DNA of 38,080 nucleotides from CAZEJK01 sp964512045 (GCA_964512045.1 CAZEJK010000027.1:1-38080); one strand, 5' to 3'; shown: positions 1 through 8,957, counted from the stretch's first letter. Notes: generated from the letters alone by a model not told the origin. Numbers and translations: made by a program.

Positions 1-278
1 GTCTAATACCTTAGAGCTACGCGGGCGCGGGACCGGCACCTTCGGAGCATTACTTTGGTTGCGGCCCGCGGCCGCGTTGGTGCAACCAGAGGAGCCCTCC
101 AGCCAGGCAATCTCACCCACCGGCGGCTGTCGTTCCTCACAACGACGAGTGCTTGCTCATATCAGCGACGACGCCGCAGTCCGGACGTCGTCCCGGATCC
201 GGCCCCGGCCTCTCCAGCCGGATCCCGGCTCGCCCGACCCCGGCGAGGATGCCTCGCGTCGTCGAGATCGCGCCGGGA
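1..278. other. Gene-free stretch downstream of the secretion operon
   Basis: I see no supportable gene here. The open frames present are antisense shadows of a GC-rich sequence and have low-complexity Arg/Pro composition. One inverted repeat (GGATCCGG at 195-202 against CCGGATCC at 218-225) could form a hairpin, but it lacks the T-run on the minus strand that an intrinsic terminator of the operon would need. Confidence 0.5.
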
Positions 279-1076
279 TCACGAGCCCGAGGGGCCACCT
301 CCGCGCGGCGGAAGGCGACGGGACGGACCGCTGCCTCTCGAGCCACTTCCTGGACCCTCGCCGGTCGGAGCACCTGCGCCCGGACCACCGCCGCCCGGGC
401 CACCGCCGCCTGGACCACCGCCGCCTGGACCACCGCCCACCGGTCCGCCTTGCTGCTGGTTCTCGCGCAGAATGAACCGCCAGTCGCAGTAGCGGCTTCT
501 GCCTTCATACACCTTGATACTGTCCTCGCAGCTGGTGGAGTAGACGCCGCTGATCGGTCCCCGCGCCTCCGGACCGACCGCCTGCCCCGGCTGGCCAGTC
601 TGTCCTGACGTACCGTCCTCGTCGCGCCCCGTGGCTCTGGGGGTCGGGGTCGGGGTGGGAAACATCTGGCTGCCACCACTCACCTGTCCACCCGTCTCGA
701 GCTGGCGCCCCTCCTGGCCCACAAACACCAGACCCCAGCTATAGGAGTCGGTAATCGGGTCCTTCCACTTGTTGCGGATGACTCTCGGATCTGCTTCCCA
801 GATCTCCTTCAAGCTCATGGGATTTCTGCCGAACTTGGTCTTGAACAGACGGATCGCCTCGACGTACTGCTGGCCACGGAAGAGCAGCTCGGCCTCACGC
901 TCCCGCTGCATCTGAAAGGTCACCGTCTGCACCGCCACCCCCATCATGATCGACATGATGGCCAGGGCGACTGCAAACGCCACCAGGGTGTAGCCCGACT
1001 CGCCCTCGCAGAGCCGCTCACCACTCCGAGTACGGCGTACCATCCTCACCAACGCCTCCCGAGCCGGACTTGACAT
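279..1076 (-). CDS. Pseudopilin-like protein with Gly/Pro-rich C-terminal tail
   Basis: This is probably a minor pseudopilin of the type II secretion/type IV pilus-like machine encoded upstream. A leader ending in ESG is followed by YTLVAF and a hydrophobic stretch, the pattern cut by prepilin peptidase at Gly|Tyr. It lacks the usual Glu at mature position 5, which has Ala instead. The globular part resembles GspG-like domains (QYVEAIRLFKTKFGRNP). After about residue 130 it becomes Thr/Pro- and then Gly/Pro-rich and ends in PGGGG-type repeats encoded by a 15-bp tandem repeat. The start overlaps the preceding pseudopilin by 59 bp. An alternative ATG at 1043 would shorten both the leader and the overlap. 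It is the last gene of the operon. The pseudopilin class is clear from the N-terminus, but the exact subunit (GspK, GspH or other) is not. Confidence 0.75.
   Translation of the reverse strand: MSSPAREALVRMVRRTRSGERLCEGESGYTLVAFAVALAIMSIMMGVAVQTVTFQMQREREAELLFRGQQYVEAIRLFKTKFGRNPMSLKEIWEADPRVIRNKWKDPITDSYSWGLVFVGQEGRQLETGGQVSGGSQMFPTPTPTPRATGRDEDGTSGQTGQPGQAVGPEARGPISGVYSTSCEDSIKVYEGRSRYCDWRFILRENQQQGGPVGGGPGGGGPGGGGPGGGGPGAGAPTGEGPGSGSRGSGPSRRLPPRGGGPSGS
385..444 (-). repeat. 15-bp tandem repeat encoding PGGGG units
   Basis: Three copies of a 15-bp unit, two of them identical (400-414 and 415-429) and one with two mismatches (385-399), are followed by a degenerate fourth copy. They encode the glycine/proline repeats in the tail of the terminal pseudopilin-like protein. 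The length is a whole number of codons per unit, so copy-number change would keep the frame. Confidence 0.8.
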
Positions 1077-1500
1077 CGATCACCCCCGGCCCTCCCCCGA
1101 GATCATCGGGCGGCATCAGATCCTCCTCAGCCTCGTCATCGAACTCGGCGTAGATCTCGACCCACGTGTCGGCCGACTTGGTCATCGGGTCCACAGGAAT
1201 CCTGCGCAGGTACCCCTCGTCCACAAGGTCCTGGATCGAAGGTGGGTAGTGCCCCTTGTCCGCAAGGTACTGATCGATGCACGACCTGAAAGCGTACAGA
1301 TCCTCCTTGAGCACCGCCTCCCGCGCCTTCTGCGGCGCGTTGCGGAGAGCAGGCAGGGCGATGGTCGCAAGAATCCCGATGATCGCCACCACGATGATCA
1401 GCTCGATCATCGTGAAGCCCATCTCGGCCGGTCGCGCGATCACCGCAAAGCGGCGGTCGCTCGCCGTGTCACGATCGCTTCTGGGCTGGTTCGACACCAT
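1018..1500 (-). CDS. Type II secretion major pseudopilin-like protein (GspG family)
   Basis: This encodes a class III prepilin-like protein expected to build the periplasmic pseudopilus. A leader of about 28 residues ends in Gly. It is followed by FTMIELIIVVAIIGILATIA, the canonical hydrophobic helix with Glu at mature position 5. The soluble part follows the GspG pattern: an amphipathic helix with YLADKGHYPP, then LVDEGYLRRIPVDP and a C-terminal DGTPYSEW. The 160-residue length suits GspG. The gene lies 3 bp after a sister pseudopilin and overlaps the next one. ATG at 1500 gives a long but workable leader; the Met just before GFT would leave none. Confidence 0.88.
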   Translation of the reverse strand: MVSNQPRSDRDTASDRRFAVIARPAEMGFTMIELIIVVAIIGILATIALPALRNAPQKAREAVLKEDLYAFRSCIDQYLADKGHYPPSIQDLVDEGYLRRIPVDPMTKSADTWVEIYAEFDDEAEEDLMPPDDLGGGPGVIDVKSGSGGVGEDGTPYSEW

Positions 1501-1503
1501 GGT

Positions 1504-1983
1504 TCACCAATCCCGGTACTTGGTTCCGTCGATCGCCGTCCCATCAGACATCGATCGCACGTCGTACACGTTCTCGCCCCCCCACGAGTCGGTGTCCGGT
1601 TCATCTTGATAAGAGATCAGCAGCCACTGTGGCTCGTCCTCGTCGGCGTCCTTGTTCATCGGATCCAGCGGGATCCGTCGCAGGAACTTCCGCTTCACCG
1701 GCTGTCCTACGACCTCGACGCCCTCCACCAGGGTTTCGAGATCTGGCGGGTACCCTTCGGAACCGATCTTCATGGGGATCATCCCCTGATCAGACAACCG
1801 CTTGTACTCGTCGATCGCATTCCGCATCGTGCGCAGCGCAAGCCGCAGCTCCGCCTCCTTCTGGCGTTTGACCGTGAACTTCGCCACCGGCAGCGCCATG
1901 CCGGCAAGCAAAGCGACCAGCGCCGCCACCATCACCATCTCGGCGAGGGTAAACCCTCGCTCGGACCGTCGTCGCTGCAACAT
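1504..1983 (-). CDS. Second GspG-like pseudopilin
   Basis: This is a paralogue of the neighbouring GspG-like protein. A short basic leader (MLQRRRSERG) precedes FTLAEMVMVAALVALLAGMA, with Glu at mature position 5. The soluble domain again has a helix (LRLALRTMRNAIDEYKRL), a YPPDLETLVEGV segment, RRIPLDPMNKD and a terminal DGTKYRDW, the GspG layout. The ATG at 1983 has an AGGGAG ribosome site four bases upstream. The GTG immediately before it would put that site too close. The start overlaps the secretin stop codon. Having two GspG-like subunits in tandem suggests a heteromeric pseudopilus or a specialised tip subunit. Confidence 0.85.
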   Translation of the reverse strand: MLQRRRSERGFTLAEMVMVAALVALLAGMALPVAKFTVKRQKEAELRLALRTMRNAIDEYKRLSDQGMIPMKIGSEGYPPDLETLVEGVEVVGQPVKRKFLRRIPLDPMNKDADEDEPQWLLISYQDEPDTDSWGGENVYDVRSMSDGTAIDGTKYRDW

Positions 1984-4517
1984 CACTCTCCCTGACTTTG
2001 CTGCGCGGCTCGCTCGAGCACATACAACGTCGCACCGGAGAGCGAGACCGGCAGCTCCTGCCCCTGGGCGTTGCGAACCTGACCGGCGGTGAACGCAAAC
2101 GGAGCCGAGCCGGAACGCAGACCCAGCAGATCGAACGTGACCAGCGGACGGGTCACCTCGGCCGTGGCCTCAACCTGTAGCAACAGGTCGATCCACCCAC
2201 CTTCCGCGTCGTTTTGAACATCCACGACACTCACGCCCGGCGCCGGATCAACGGTAGTCACCTGCAGCCGGCCGGGATCGTACGACAGGGTTAGCGGAAG
2301 GTACAGCTCCTCTGTGGAGCCGGTCACGAGCAGTTGGATCTGGCGCCGATCCCCCCGTGGGAAGCTCATCACCGATGGATCGGCGATCAACCGCACAGTA
2401 TCAGCAGCCTCAGGCACCAACGGCTCGTCCGAAGCGCCTGGCCCCGGGCCCTCGAGCGGCTCCGCCAGATCCGCAGGGGCCAAGCTCCCGAACGGCTCGA
2501 TCTCACCCTGACTGTCCTGGATCGTACCGCCAGGTCCCGTGGAAGGTCGCGGCATTCCACCACCACTCAGGTCCGTGCCGGACGACGATGGCTCCTGCGG
2601 ACGGCGCAGCTGTGGGGAGTTCATCCGTGGCAGCCCCCGGATCTGGCCGCCGCGGCCACCCCCCTCCTGCCGTGGAACCGTCCGCGGCTGGGCGCCGGAG
2701 TCACGTCCAACGCTGAGCTCGCGCTCTGCCCCACCCCCGCGCTCATCGAATGGACCCACCGCCTGCCGACCGGAGTGCACCCGCGGCGACGAGCCGAAGA
2801 ACGAGATCCGGCTCTCGGTGCCCACCCACAGTGGCGCCAGGTCCTCCTCGATGATGTCCGGCTGACGGATAATGTGGGGGGTCAGAGTCAGCACGAGATC
2901 GGTGGTCTTGTTGTCCTTGTTCTTGCTCGTGAACAGCCGCCCAAGCAGTGGCACATCGGACAGGATCGGTGTCTTGGTGGTCGAGTCGGTCGAGTCCACC
3001 CTGTACAGACCGGCCAGGAGGTTCGTCTCCCCGTCCTTGAGCCGGATCACCGAGTTGATCGTACGAGTGCCGATGATCGGCTGCTCCTGCCCTCCGGAGC
3101 CTTCCCGGAAGCCGCTAATCTGCGACACCTCTACGGACAGCGTCAATGTGATCTCACGGTTGTGGTGGACCCGCGGCTCCACATCGATCTTGATGCCGAC
3201 GTCCTGGTACTGAAACGAGGTGATCGGAACGATGTTCGAGCCGACGGTGTTGGCGGTGTTGAACGTGGTGGTGGGGATCGGCTCACGATCGCCGATCACC
3301 AGCGAGGCCTTCTCGCCTTCGGTGATCCGTAGCTGAGGTTGGGCCAGAGTGGTCCCTTGCGTGTACGACTTTGCGTACTCGACGATGAAGCTCGGCACCG
3401 ACAGCCGAAGGTCGTTGATAGAGATGTTGTCGATCAGGGAGATCGGCCAGCTCGAGGGGCTGCCTTCCTCACCGGTTCCCACTCCGAGACGGCTCCCGTC
3501 GACCGTGAACGTCGTCGCGTACGACGACAGCATCGACCCGAACTTCTTGCTGTTGGTCTTGTTCAGCTGCAGCAGCTCCACGTCCACCAGCACCTCGGCC
3601 TTGGCCTTGTCGGCGATGGTGATCAGCCGCTCGGCGATCGCCACCTTGTCGGCAGTATCGCGCAGGGTGATCGAGTTGAGCTGCTCGTTGGTCGCCAAAC
3701 GCCGTGCCTCGATCAGGGATCGCAGCAGCTTGTCGACCTCCTTGACGTCCGCGTTCGACAGGAAGAACGTCTTGATGACCAGGTCCTCGTACTCCCGGCG
3801 GTTCTGTGGCGTCTCGTCGGCGATGATGATGCTGCCCTCGTCCAACACCTTGTAGAAGTGCCCGGCCGCCTGCATCACGATCTCCAGCGCTTGCTCGGCG
3901 GTAACATCGGTCAGCTCGATGGTCAGCTCGTCGTCGCGCAGCTTCGGGTCAAACAGTACGTTGAAGCCGTACGCCTTACCGATGGCCCGGTAGATCTCCT
4001 TGACTGGCTTCGGCTTGGGGAAGTTGAGCGTGATCGGCTCATCGGAGCGTGGATCGAGGATCGGAGGCTTGACCTTGGCCTCGGCAGCCCGGCGCTTCAT
4101 CTCCTCGAGCGTCTCGCGCCCGTTGGGACCGGCAAGAATCGCCAGCTCGCGCTCGAGCTTCTGCAGCTCCTGCTCGGCAATCTGGTGGGTGGGATCGAGC
4201 TGCGTGGCCATCACCAGCTCCTCCCGGGCCGCCTGGAGCTGGCCGAGCTGCTTGAGCGTCGCGCCCCGCCGGAAATGCTCCTGCGCAGCCCGCTGTCGCG
4301 CCCGGATCAGCTGCATGCGGTACTCGACGTTCGTGGGGTCCTCGGCCAGCGCCTCCAGGTAGTGGTACACCGCGGCGTCCCAGTCGCCGTGCTCGTACGC
4401 GGTCTTTCCCTGGCGTGCGGTCTGCTGGGTCCCACACCCGACAGCGCCGACCAAAATCAGGGCGGTAACGGTGACAACGACACGCTGTCGTGCGAGCTCA
4501 CTCAGCCAGTGGTACAC
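1983..4517 (-). CDS. gspD: Outer-membrane secretin (GspD/PilQ family) with TPR-like and cohesin-like parts
   Basis: This is the outer-membrane channel of the secretion or pilus-like machine. The GTG start at 4517 is chosen because GAGGAGG lies nine bases upstream; the longer open frame runs back over the preceding gene. The 844 residues comprise a signal/lipoprotein sequence with a candidate lipidated Cys at 28 and TPR-like helices at about 35-125. An N0/STN-like domain follows at about 160-235 and an N1-type domain at about 245-305. The secretin core spans about 305-555 and contains VPLLGRLF and the terminal LVLTLTPHII. After a Pro/Gly-rich linker, residues about 705-844 look like a cohesin-type beta-sandwich. 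This TPR-secretin-cohesin arrangement is, to my knowledge, seen in Acidobacteria-type systems. It sits between the PilP-like gene and the pseudopilins. Confidence 0.92.
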   Translation of the reverse strand: MYHWLSELARQRVVVTVTALILVGAVGCGTQQTARQGKTAYEHGDWDAAVYHYLEALAEDPTNVEYRMQLIRARQRAAQEHFRRGATLKQLGQLQAAREELVMATQLDPTHQIAEQELQKLERELAILAGPNGRETLEEMKRRAAEAKVKPPILDPRSDEPITLNFPKPKPVKEIYRAIGKAYGFNVLFDPKLRDDELTIELTDVTAEQALEIVMQAAGHFYKVLDEGSIIIADETPQNRREYEDLVIKTFFLSNADVKEVDKLLRSLIEARRLATNEQLNSITLRDTADKVAIAERLITIADKAKAEVLVDVELLQLNKTNSKKFGSMLSSYATTFTVDGSRLGVGTGEEGSPSSWPISLIDNISINDLRLSVPSFIVEYAKSYTQGTTLAQPQLRITEGEKASLVIGDREPIPTTTFNTANTVGSNIVPITSFQYQDVGIKIDVEPRVHHNREITLTLSVEVSQISGFREGSGGQEQPIIGTRTINSVIRLKDGETNLLAGLYRVDSTDSTTKTPILSDVPLLGRLFTSKNKDNKTTDLVLTLTPHIIRQPDIIEEDLAPLWVGTESRISFFGSSPRVHSGRQAVGPFDERGGGAERELSVGRDSGAQPRTVPRQEGGGRGGQIRGLPRMNSPQLRRPQEPSSSGTDLSGGGMPRPSTGPGGTIQDSQGEIEPFGSLAPADLAEPLEGPGPGASDEPLVPEAADTVRLIADPSVMSFPRGDRRQIQLLVTGSTEELYLPLTLSYDPGRLQVTTVDPAPGVSVVDVQNDAEGGWIDLLLQVEATAEVTRPLVTFDLLGLRSGSAPFAFTAGQVRNAQGQELPVSLSGATLYVLERAAQQSQGE

Positions 4518-5079
4518 GGGTCGTGACCTCCTCGGGGTATCCAACGAAACCGATCTCGACCGACTCGAGACCGATGTCGCAAACAATGAACGTGCTGTCG
4601 ATGACCTCGCCCAACATCGCCACCTCGATGATGTCGTCGCCGTCCACGCGCGATCGGAACACGGCCACTGGAGTATGGTCCGGGCCCAGGTAACCGATGT
4701 AGGTCCGGTCGAACTCCGGAGGCGGCCCGAGCCCCCCATGGTCGTCTACGGGAGGCGGCGGGGGCTGCGTTGGGCGCGGCGTCGATGTCGGTCGCGGAGG
4801 TAGCGTCGGAGGCGGCGTCAGGTTCGGCGTCGGCGTCGGCGGCGCACCGAAGGTGAACGGGTTGCGCCCCGAGCTGGCGAGATCCTCAGGAAGGGGCGTG
4901 ATCCGCGCCAGGTACAGGACCGGCACATCGCGCCCCTCGTAGGTGAGCTCAGTGCCGGAGCCAGCGACACTCGACAGACTCTCTCCACCGAACTGCCAGA
5001 TCACGACCACGATCAGCACCACGACCAGCACCGCGGCCAGCACGACCCGTTGTCGGGTGGGCTCGGCTCCGTTGCTCAT
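4498..5079 (-). CDS. PilP/GspC-like inner-membrane to secretin connector
   Basis: This 193-residue bitopic protein probably links the inner-membrane assembly to the secretin. One membrane helix (about residues 13-30) follows a short basic N-terminus. It is followed by a periplasmic segment containing SSGRNPFTFG, a motif typical of PilP/GspC-like proteins. Next comes a Pro/Thr-rich linker at about 80-112, and then a small beta-rich domain containing YIGYLG and VAMLGEVIDSTFIV that matches the PilP/HR fold pattern. The start overlaps the end of the PilO-like gene by four bases, and its own end overlaps the secretin start. The assignment to PilP or GspC rests on pattern and position. Confidence 0.75.
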   Translation of the reverse strand: MSNGAEPTRQRVVLAAVLVVVLIVVVIWQFGGESLSSVAGSGTELTYEGRDVPVLYLARITPLPEDLASSGRNPFTFGAPPTPTPNLTPPPTLPPRPTSTPRPTQPPPPPVDDHGGLGPPPEFDRTYIGYLGPDHTPVAVFRSRVDGDDIIEVAMLGEVIDSTFIVCDIGLESVEIGFVGYPEEVTTRVPLAE

Positions 5080-5699
5080 CGTCCACCTCCGGCACGTGAG
5101 CTGTACCGCTCCGCCACCTGTCTCAGGCTCTCCTCATCATCCACTGCAAAGTACGTTTCCATCTGCACTGCGATATCCAGCTGCCGCTGCCGTGCCTCGG
5201 TCTCTCCAGAGAACGAGATCCTCGACACCGACAGGAACTGCTGGCTGGTCTGGATGTGGCCGAGCAGCTGCCGAATCTGATCGTACGTCCCGACGACCTT
5301 GAAGCTGATCTCGAACAGCAGTAACGGTGCATCGCGGTCCTTCGAGAAGCGGTAGCGATACCCCTCCGTCAGAAGACCAGCCGCGCGCGTCGCCGTACCG
5401 ATCTCACGCAGGGTCGCAATCAGGCGCTCCTCGGGAGAGCTCAAAATGCTCTGCTTGAACTCGAGCAAGCGTTTCTCGATCTCGGCCACCTGCGCCCGGT
5501 CCGCCTCCGCTTGTCGTTGGATCCTCTCGAGACGGGCGATCTCGCTCTCCAGCTCCTGCACCTGTGCCTGCAGCCTCGACTCCCGGCTCATCGCAGTCCC
5601 GGTCTGCGCCACATACACGCCGACGTTGGCGAGCATGAACAGCAAGGCCAGAACCCAGTACGGCCACAGACGCCGCCACACACTGGCTGCACCGATCAT
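5076..5699 (-). CDS. PilO-like assembly protein
   Basis: This 207-residue inner-membrane protein resembles PilO, the partner of PilN in the alignment subcomplex of type IV pili and the counterpart of GspM. It has one N-terminal membrane helix (about 12-32), a coiled coil at about 38-80 rich in Glu/Gln/Arg heptads, and a ferredoxin-like domain with the segment FKVVGTYDQIRQLLGHIQ. In PilO that region follows the same order: 'G.Y..l..Fl..i'. It overlaps both neighbours by four bases, which points to translational coupling with the PilN- and PilP-like genes. Confidence 0.8.
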   Translation of the reverse strand: MIGAASVWRRLWPYWVLALLFMLANVGVYVAQTGTAMSRESRLQAQVQELESEIARLERIQRQAEADRAQVAEIEKRLLEFKQSILSSPEERLIATLREIGTATRAAGLLTEGYRYRFSKDRDAPLLLFEISFKVVGTYDQIRQLLGHIQTSQQFLSVSRISFSGETEARQRQLDIAVQMETYFAVDDEESLRQVAERYSSRAGGGR

Positions 5700-6412
5700 G
5701 GCGTCTCCGCCCTTTCGGTGAGGGCGTCCGCTGCCCCGGCTGCCGCGTCGGCCATCGGAACCCGCCTCGGCGACGGCGCCTCGTCCCCCGCACCCTCCGA
5801 GGGAGCACTCGCTGTCGCGGCTCCGTCCACCTCGCCACTACGGAGCTGCTCTGGAACGTACACGGTGTCAAGATCAAACTCATAGCCGGCGCTGGCGGCG
5901 CCTTCGGGCAGTGTCTCACCGGAGGGTTCGACCCTCTCGAACGCGTCGCTTTCCAACAAGTTGGCCATGAACTCGAGCATCGCCTCACGGCTCTGGCCGA
6001 TCCCCTGAAGGGAGAGCTGCACTGTTCGGTCATCCTCGACCTTCGGCGAGACACGAACCAGGCGCACGGCGTACGGCAGCGTGGCTTCCAGGTGGGTGAG
6101 CAACCGCCCCCAGGAGAATGCGTGCGCCTTGAGCACGAGGTTGGCCGCCTGGACATCAGTCTCCAGCCGTCGCCATTCCACCGCCTGCAGCGCCTCCAGA
6201 TCATCCCGGATATCACTCTCCAGCGCCGTCTTCTGCGCCTCCAGATCCACCACCCGTTGTCCCAGCGCTTCGGTGGTCCCGCTCGTGCTGAAGAAGAGCC
6301 TGAGGTTGAGCAGCAGCATCACCACGCCAACCAGCACAGCTGTGACGATGACCAGCACCACCGGTCGGGTGTTGATGAACGGCCGGCTCGCAAGGTTCGG
6401 CAGCCGTTTCAC
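5696..6412 (-). CDS. PilN-like assembly protein
   Basis: The GTG at 6412 overlaps the stop of the upstream gene as GTGA and has GGAGG at a workable distance, so the longer open frame is not used. The 238-residue product begins VKRLPNLASRPF, like the conserved cytoplasmic N-terminus of PilN that contacts PilM. A membrane helix (about 18-40) and a periplasmic coiled coil (about 45-85) follow, then a compact alpha/beta domain (about 90-170). The C-terminal 60 residues are acidic and Ala/Pro-rich and look disordered. With the flanking PilM- and PilO-like genes it forms the inner-membrane alignment complex. Confidence 0.82.
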   Translation of the reverse strand: MKRLPNLASRPFINTRPVVLVIVTAVLVGVVMLLLNLRLFFSTSGTTEALGQRVVDLEAQKTALESDIRDDLEALQAVEWRRLETDVQAANLVLKAHAFSWGRLLTHLEATLPYAVRLVRVSPKVEDDRTVQLSLQGIGQSREAMLEFMANLLESDAFERVEPSGETLPEGAASAGYEFDLDTVYVPEQLRSGEVDGAATASAPSEGAGDEAPSPRRVPMADAAAGAADALTERAETP

Positions 6413-7320
6413 GCCACACCTCCGGTCACTCCGAGCAGCGGCAGGACCCGCTGCTCGCCCAGCGCCGTCAGCGCTTCGCTTCCCTGCACGGTGGTAACCG
6501 GCGGCGCCACCATCCGGACGTGATCCAACCCGTTCCACCATGCGGCGATACGCGGACCGATCTCGTTGTCTCCCGCAACCACAGTCACACCCAGCTCGCC
6601 CGTCAGCTCCAGCTGCTCACGGAGGTAGGCCAGGGTCAGCCGGAGCTCCCGCTGGATCACCTCCCACGCCCGTGCACCACCCGGCAAGAGCTTGCAGCGC
6701 AGCAGGAGAGGATCGTCGCCGTTGCTGATCATTAAGCTCAGATGTCCGGTCTCCAGCTGTATCGTGACCCGCACACCACCGTAATCGGCAAGCACCGCGT
6801 CGGTGGCAAACACCCTCGGCGTCAGCAGACCCAGCCGCACCGAGGCGTTCGCGAACGTCGTCTCCAGCTGGCTCCACACCCGCTCCAGACCGACGGTGCA
6901 CAGCATGCGCCGTTGCCCTTCGTGGGAGCGCAACGGAACCAGAGCGATGCGCAGATCCGCCGGAGGAACGGGCAGCACCTTCTTCAGCCGCCAACGGACC
7001 ACGTCGAAGAGCTCCGCCGTCTTGCGCGGCAGCGCATCAAAAACGAAGACGAACGACCGCAGCCAACCCGTTGGCACCACGAGCGCCCCTCTCCTCGCAC
7101 CCCCACTCCTCTCGACGAGGCTTCGGACCACCGGCAAGAGCTCATCATTGCGCACGGCTTGCAGACCGGCAGGACCCACATCGAAGACACTCGGGCGCAC
7201 CGTCTGCGCCCACAGCTTGGTCCCATCCTGCCGCGAACGGGCCACAACGGCGACCGTGTCATGGTCAATCGTCCAGGCCACGGAAGGTGGCGGCGTTGAG
7301 AGGAGTCCCGCGATGCTCAT
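6409..7320 (-). CDS. PilM/GspL-like actin-fold cytoplasmic protein
   Basis: By sequence pattern and position this is the cytoplasmic actin-like component that binds the N-terminus of PilN. The N-terminal strands (SVAWTIDHDTVAVVARSR) resemble the phosphate-1 region of PilM-type ATPases. Further on, GALVVPTGWLRSFVFVFDALP and LPVPPADLRIALVPL fit the PilM 1C/interaction subdomain. The 303 residues are a little short of canonical PilM (about 350). It starts within the GspE stop region (ATGA overlap) and its stop overlaps the PilN-like start. Confidence 0.72.
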   Translation of the reverse strand: MSIAGLLSTPPPSVAWTIDHDTVAVVARSRQDGTKLWAQTVRPSVFDVGPAGLQAVRNDELLPVVRSLVERSGGARRGALVVPTGWLRSFVFVFDALPRKTAELFDVVRWRLKKVLPVPPADLRIALVPLRSHEGQRRMLCTVGLERVWSQLETTFANASVRLGLLTPRVFATDAVLADYGGVRVTIQLETGHLSLMISNGDDPLLLRCKLLPGGARAWEVIQRELRLTLAYLREQLELTGELGVTVVAGDNEIGPRIAAWWNGLDHVRMVAPPVTTVQGSEALTALGEQRVLPLLGVTGGVA

Positions 7321-8957
7321 TCGACGAAGGTCACCTTGTTGATCTCGCGCAGGGTCGTCTCACCGGAGAACACCTTCTGCAGGGCCGACTCACGCAGGAA
7401 GCGCATACCCTCCGCCTTTGCTGCACGCTTGATCTCGGCGGCCGAGCGCCGGCCCAAGATCAGCTCGCGGATGTTGTCCGACACGTTCATGAGCTCGGAC
7501 ACCGCCATCCGACCGTGGAAGCCGGTCCCGTTGCACTCGATGCAGCCCGCTCCCTCGACAAACGAGAAGTCGAGGTACCGATCGGGCTCCAGACCAGAGT
7601 CCTCCAGCAGCTGATCGTCCGCGGTGACGGAGCGCCGGCAGTGCGGACAGATCTTCCGGCACAGCCGCTGGGCGAGCACGCAGTTGAGCGCCGACACGAA
7701 GTTGTACAGATCCACGTTCATGTTCAGGAACCGTCCGAGCACATCGACCACGTTGTTGGCGTGCACGGTCGTGAACACGAGATGGCCCGTCAGCGCTGAC
7801 TGCACGGCAATCTGCGCGGTCTCCTCATCGCGGATCTCGCCGACCATGATCTTGTCAGGGTCGTGGCGCAAGATGGAGCGCAGCCCACGAGCGAACGTCA
7901 ATCCCTTCTTCTCATTCACCGGGATCTGGGTGATCCCCGTGAGCTGATACTCCACCGGATCCTCGATGGTGATGATCTTGTCCTCGGTGGAGACGATCTC
8001 GGACAGGCAGGCATACAGAGTGGTGGTCTTGCCCGAACCGGTTGGGCCCGTCACGAGCACCATTCCGTACGGCTCGCGGATGAACTTGCGCAGCTGTCGC
8101 TTGGTGTCTTCGTCGAAGCCGAGGACGTCGAGGCTCAGATCCTTGAACTCGGAGTTGGCGGACTCCTTGTCGAGGATACGGATCACGGCGTCCTCGCCGT
8201 GTGCGGTCGGCATGATCGACACGCGGAAGTCGATGGTACGGTCCGAGAACCGTACCTTGAACCGTCCGTCCTGCGGAACCCTCTTCTCCGCGATATCCAG
8301 CTCCGACATCACCTTGATCCGGCTGATGATCGTCGCGTGGTGGCGCTTGTCGATCGCTTCCATCGCCTGGTACAGCACGCCGTCGATCCGGTACTTGACG
8401 ACCACCTCACGGCTACGAGTCTCAATGTGAATGTCCGACGCCCTGCGTTGGATCGCGTTGAACAGGATCGAGTCGACCAGGCGAATAATCGGTGAGCTGT
8501 CTGCCGTGATCCGATCGATCGACAGGACCTCTTCGCCGTCCTCCGCCTCCTGTACGATCTGCAGCCGAAAGCCCTCGGTGGCCTCGTCCAGCACACGCTG
8601 GGTGGACTCGGACTTCTCCAGGATCTCGGTGATCCGGCTGGGTGGACCGATCGCCACCTCGAGCGGCCGGCCGAGGACACTCTCCAGCTCGTCGAGCTTC
8701 ACCACGTCAGATGGGTCGGCGATGATGATCTCCAGCACCCCGTCGCGCTCCCGAAACGGGAGAAACTCGTAGCGCAGCATCACCTCCAGCGGGATCGTCC
8801 GGAACAGATCCGGATCCACATGGAACTCCACGAGGGGATCGAAACGGAGACCGAGCTTCCGCGCCATGCGCTCGCCGCGGGAGAGCTCCTCCGACTCCTC
8901 TGCAGGTACTGTAGCGTTGAGCAGCACCAGGGTATCTTCAAGGCTCTGTTCGCTCAT
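7317..8957 (-). CDS. gspE: GspE/PilB-type secretion ATPase
   Basis: This cytoplasmic hexameric ATPase powers pseudopilus assembly. The 546 residues contain an N-terminal N1E/MshEN-like domain (about 35-115), a PAS-like N2E region, and the catalytic core. The core has Walker A GPTGSGKTT at about 304-312, an Asp box at about 330, and Walker B IMVGEIRDEE at about 370-379. His399 lies in TTVHANN. Four cysteines at about 437, 440, 472 and 475 (CPHC and CIEC) form the zinc-binding knuckle typical of GspE and PilB. The ATG at 8957 has GAGAGGA upstream. The upstream GspF gene is separated by a 105-bp gap in which I see nothing clear. Confidence 0.96.
   Translation of the reverse strand: MSEQSLEDTLVLLNATVPAEESEELSRGERMARKLGLRFDPLVEFHVDPDLFRTIPLEVMLRYEFLPFRERDGVLEIIIADPSDVVKLDELESVLGRPLEVAIGPPSRITEILEKSESTQRVLDEATEGFRLQIVQEAEDGEEVLSIDRITADSSPIIRLVDSILFNAIQRRASDIHIETRSREVVVKYRIDGVLYQAMEAIDKRHHATIISRIKVMSELDIAEKRVPQDGRFKVRFSDRTIDFRVSIMPTAHGEDAVIRILDKESANSEFKDLSLDVLGFDEDTKRQLRKFIREPYGMVLVTGPTGSGKTTTLYACLSEIVSTEDKIITIEDPVEYQLTGITQIPVNEKKGLTFARGLRSILRHDPDKIMVGEIRDEETAQIAVQSALTGHLVFTTVHANNVVDVLGRFLNMNVDLYNFVSALNCVLAQRLCRKICPHCRRSVTADDQLLEDSGLEPDRYLDFSFVEGAGCIECNGTGFHGRMAVSELMNVSDNIRELILGRRSAAEIKRAAKAEGMRFLRESALQKVFSGETTLREINKVTFVE

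Noticed and set aside
55..679. Several open frames on both strands at the left edge
   Set aside because: They are Arg/Pro/Gly-rich shadows of the pseudopilin gene and its repeat tail, with no family motifs.
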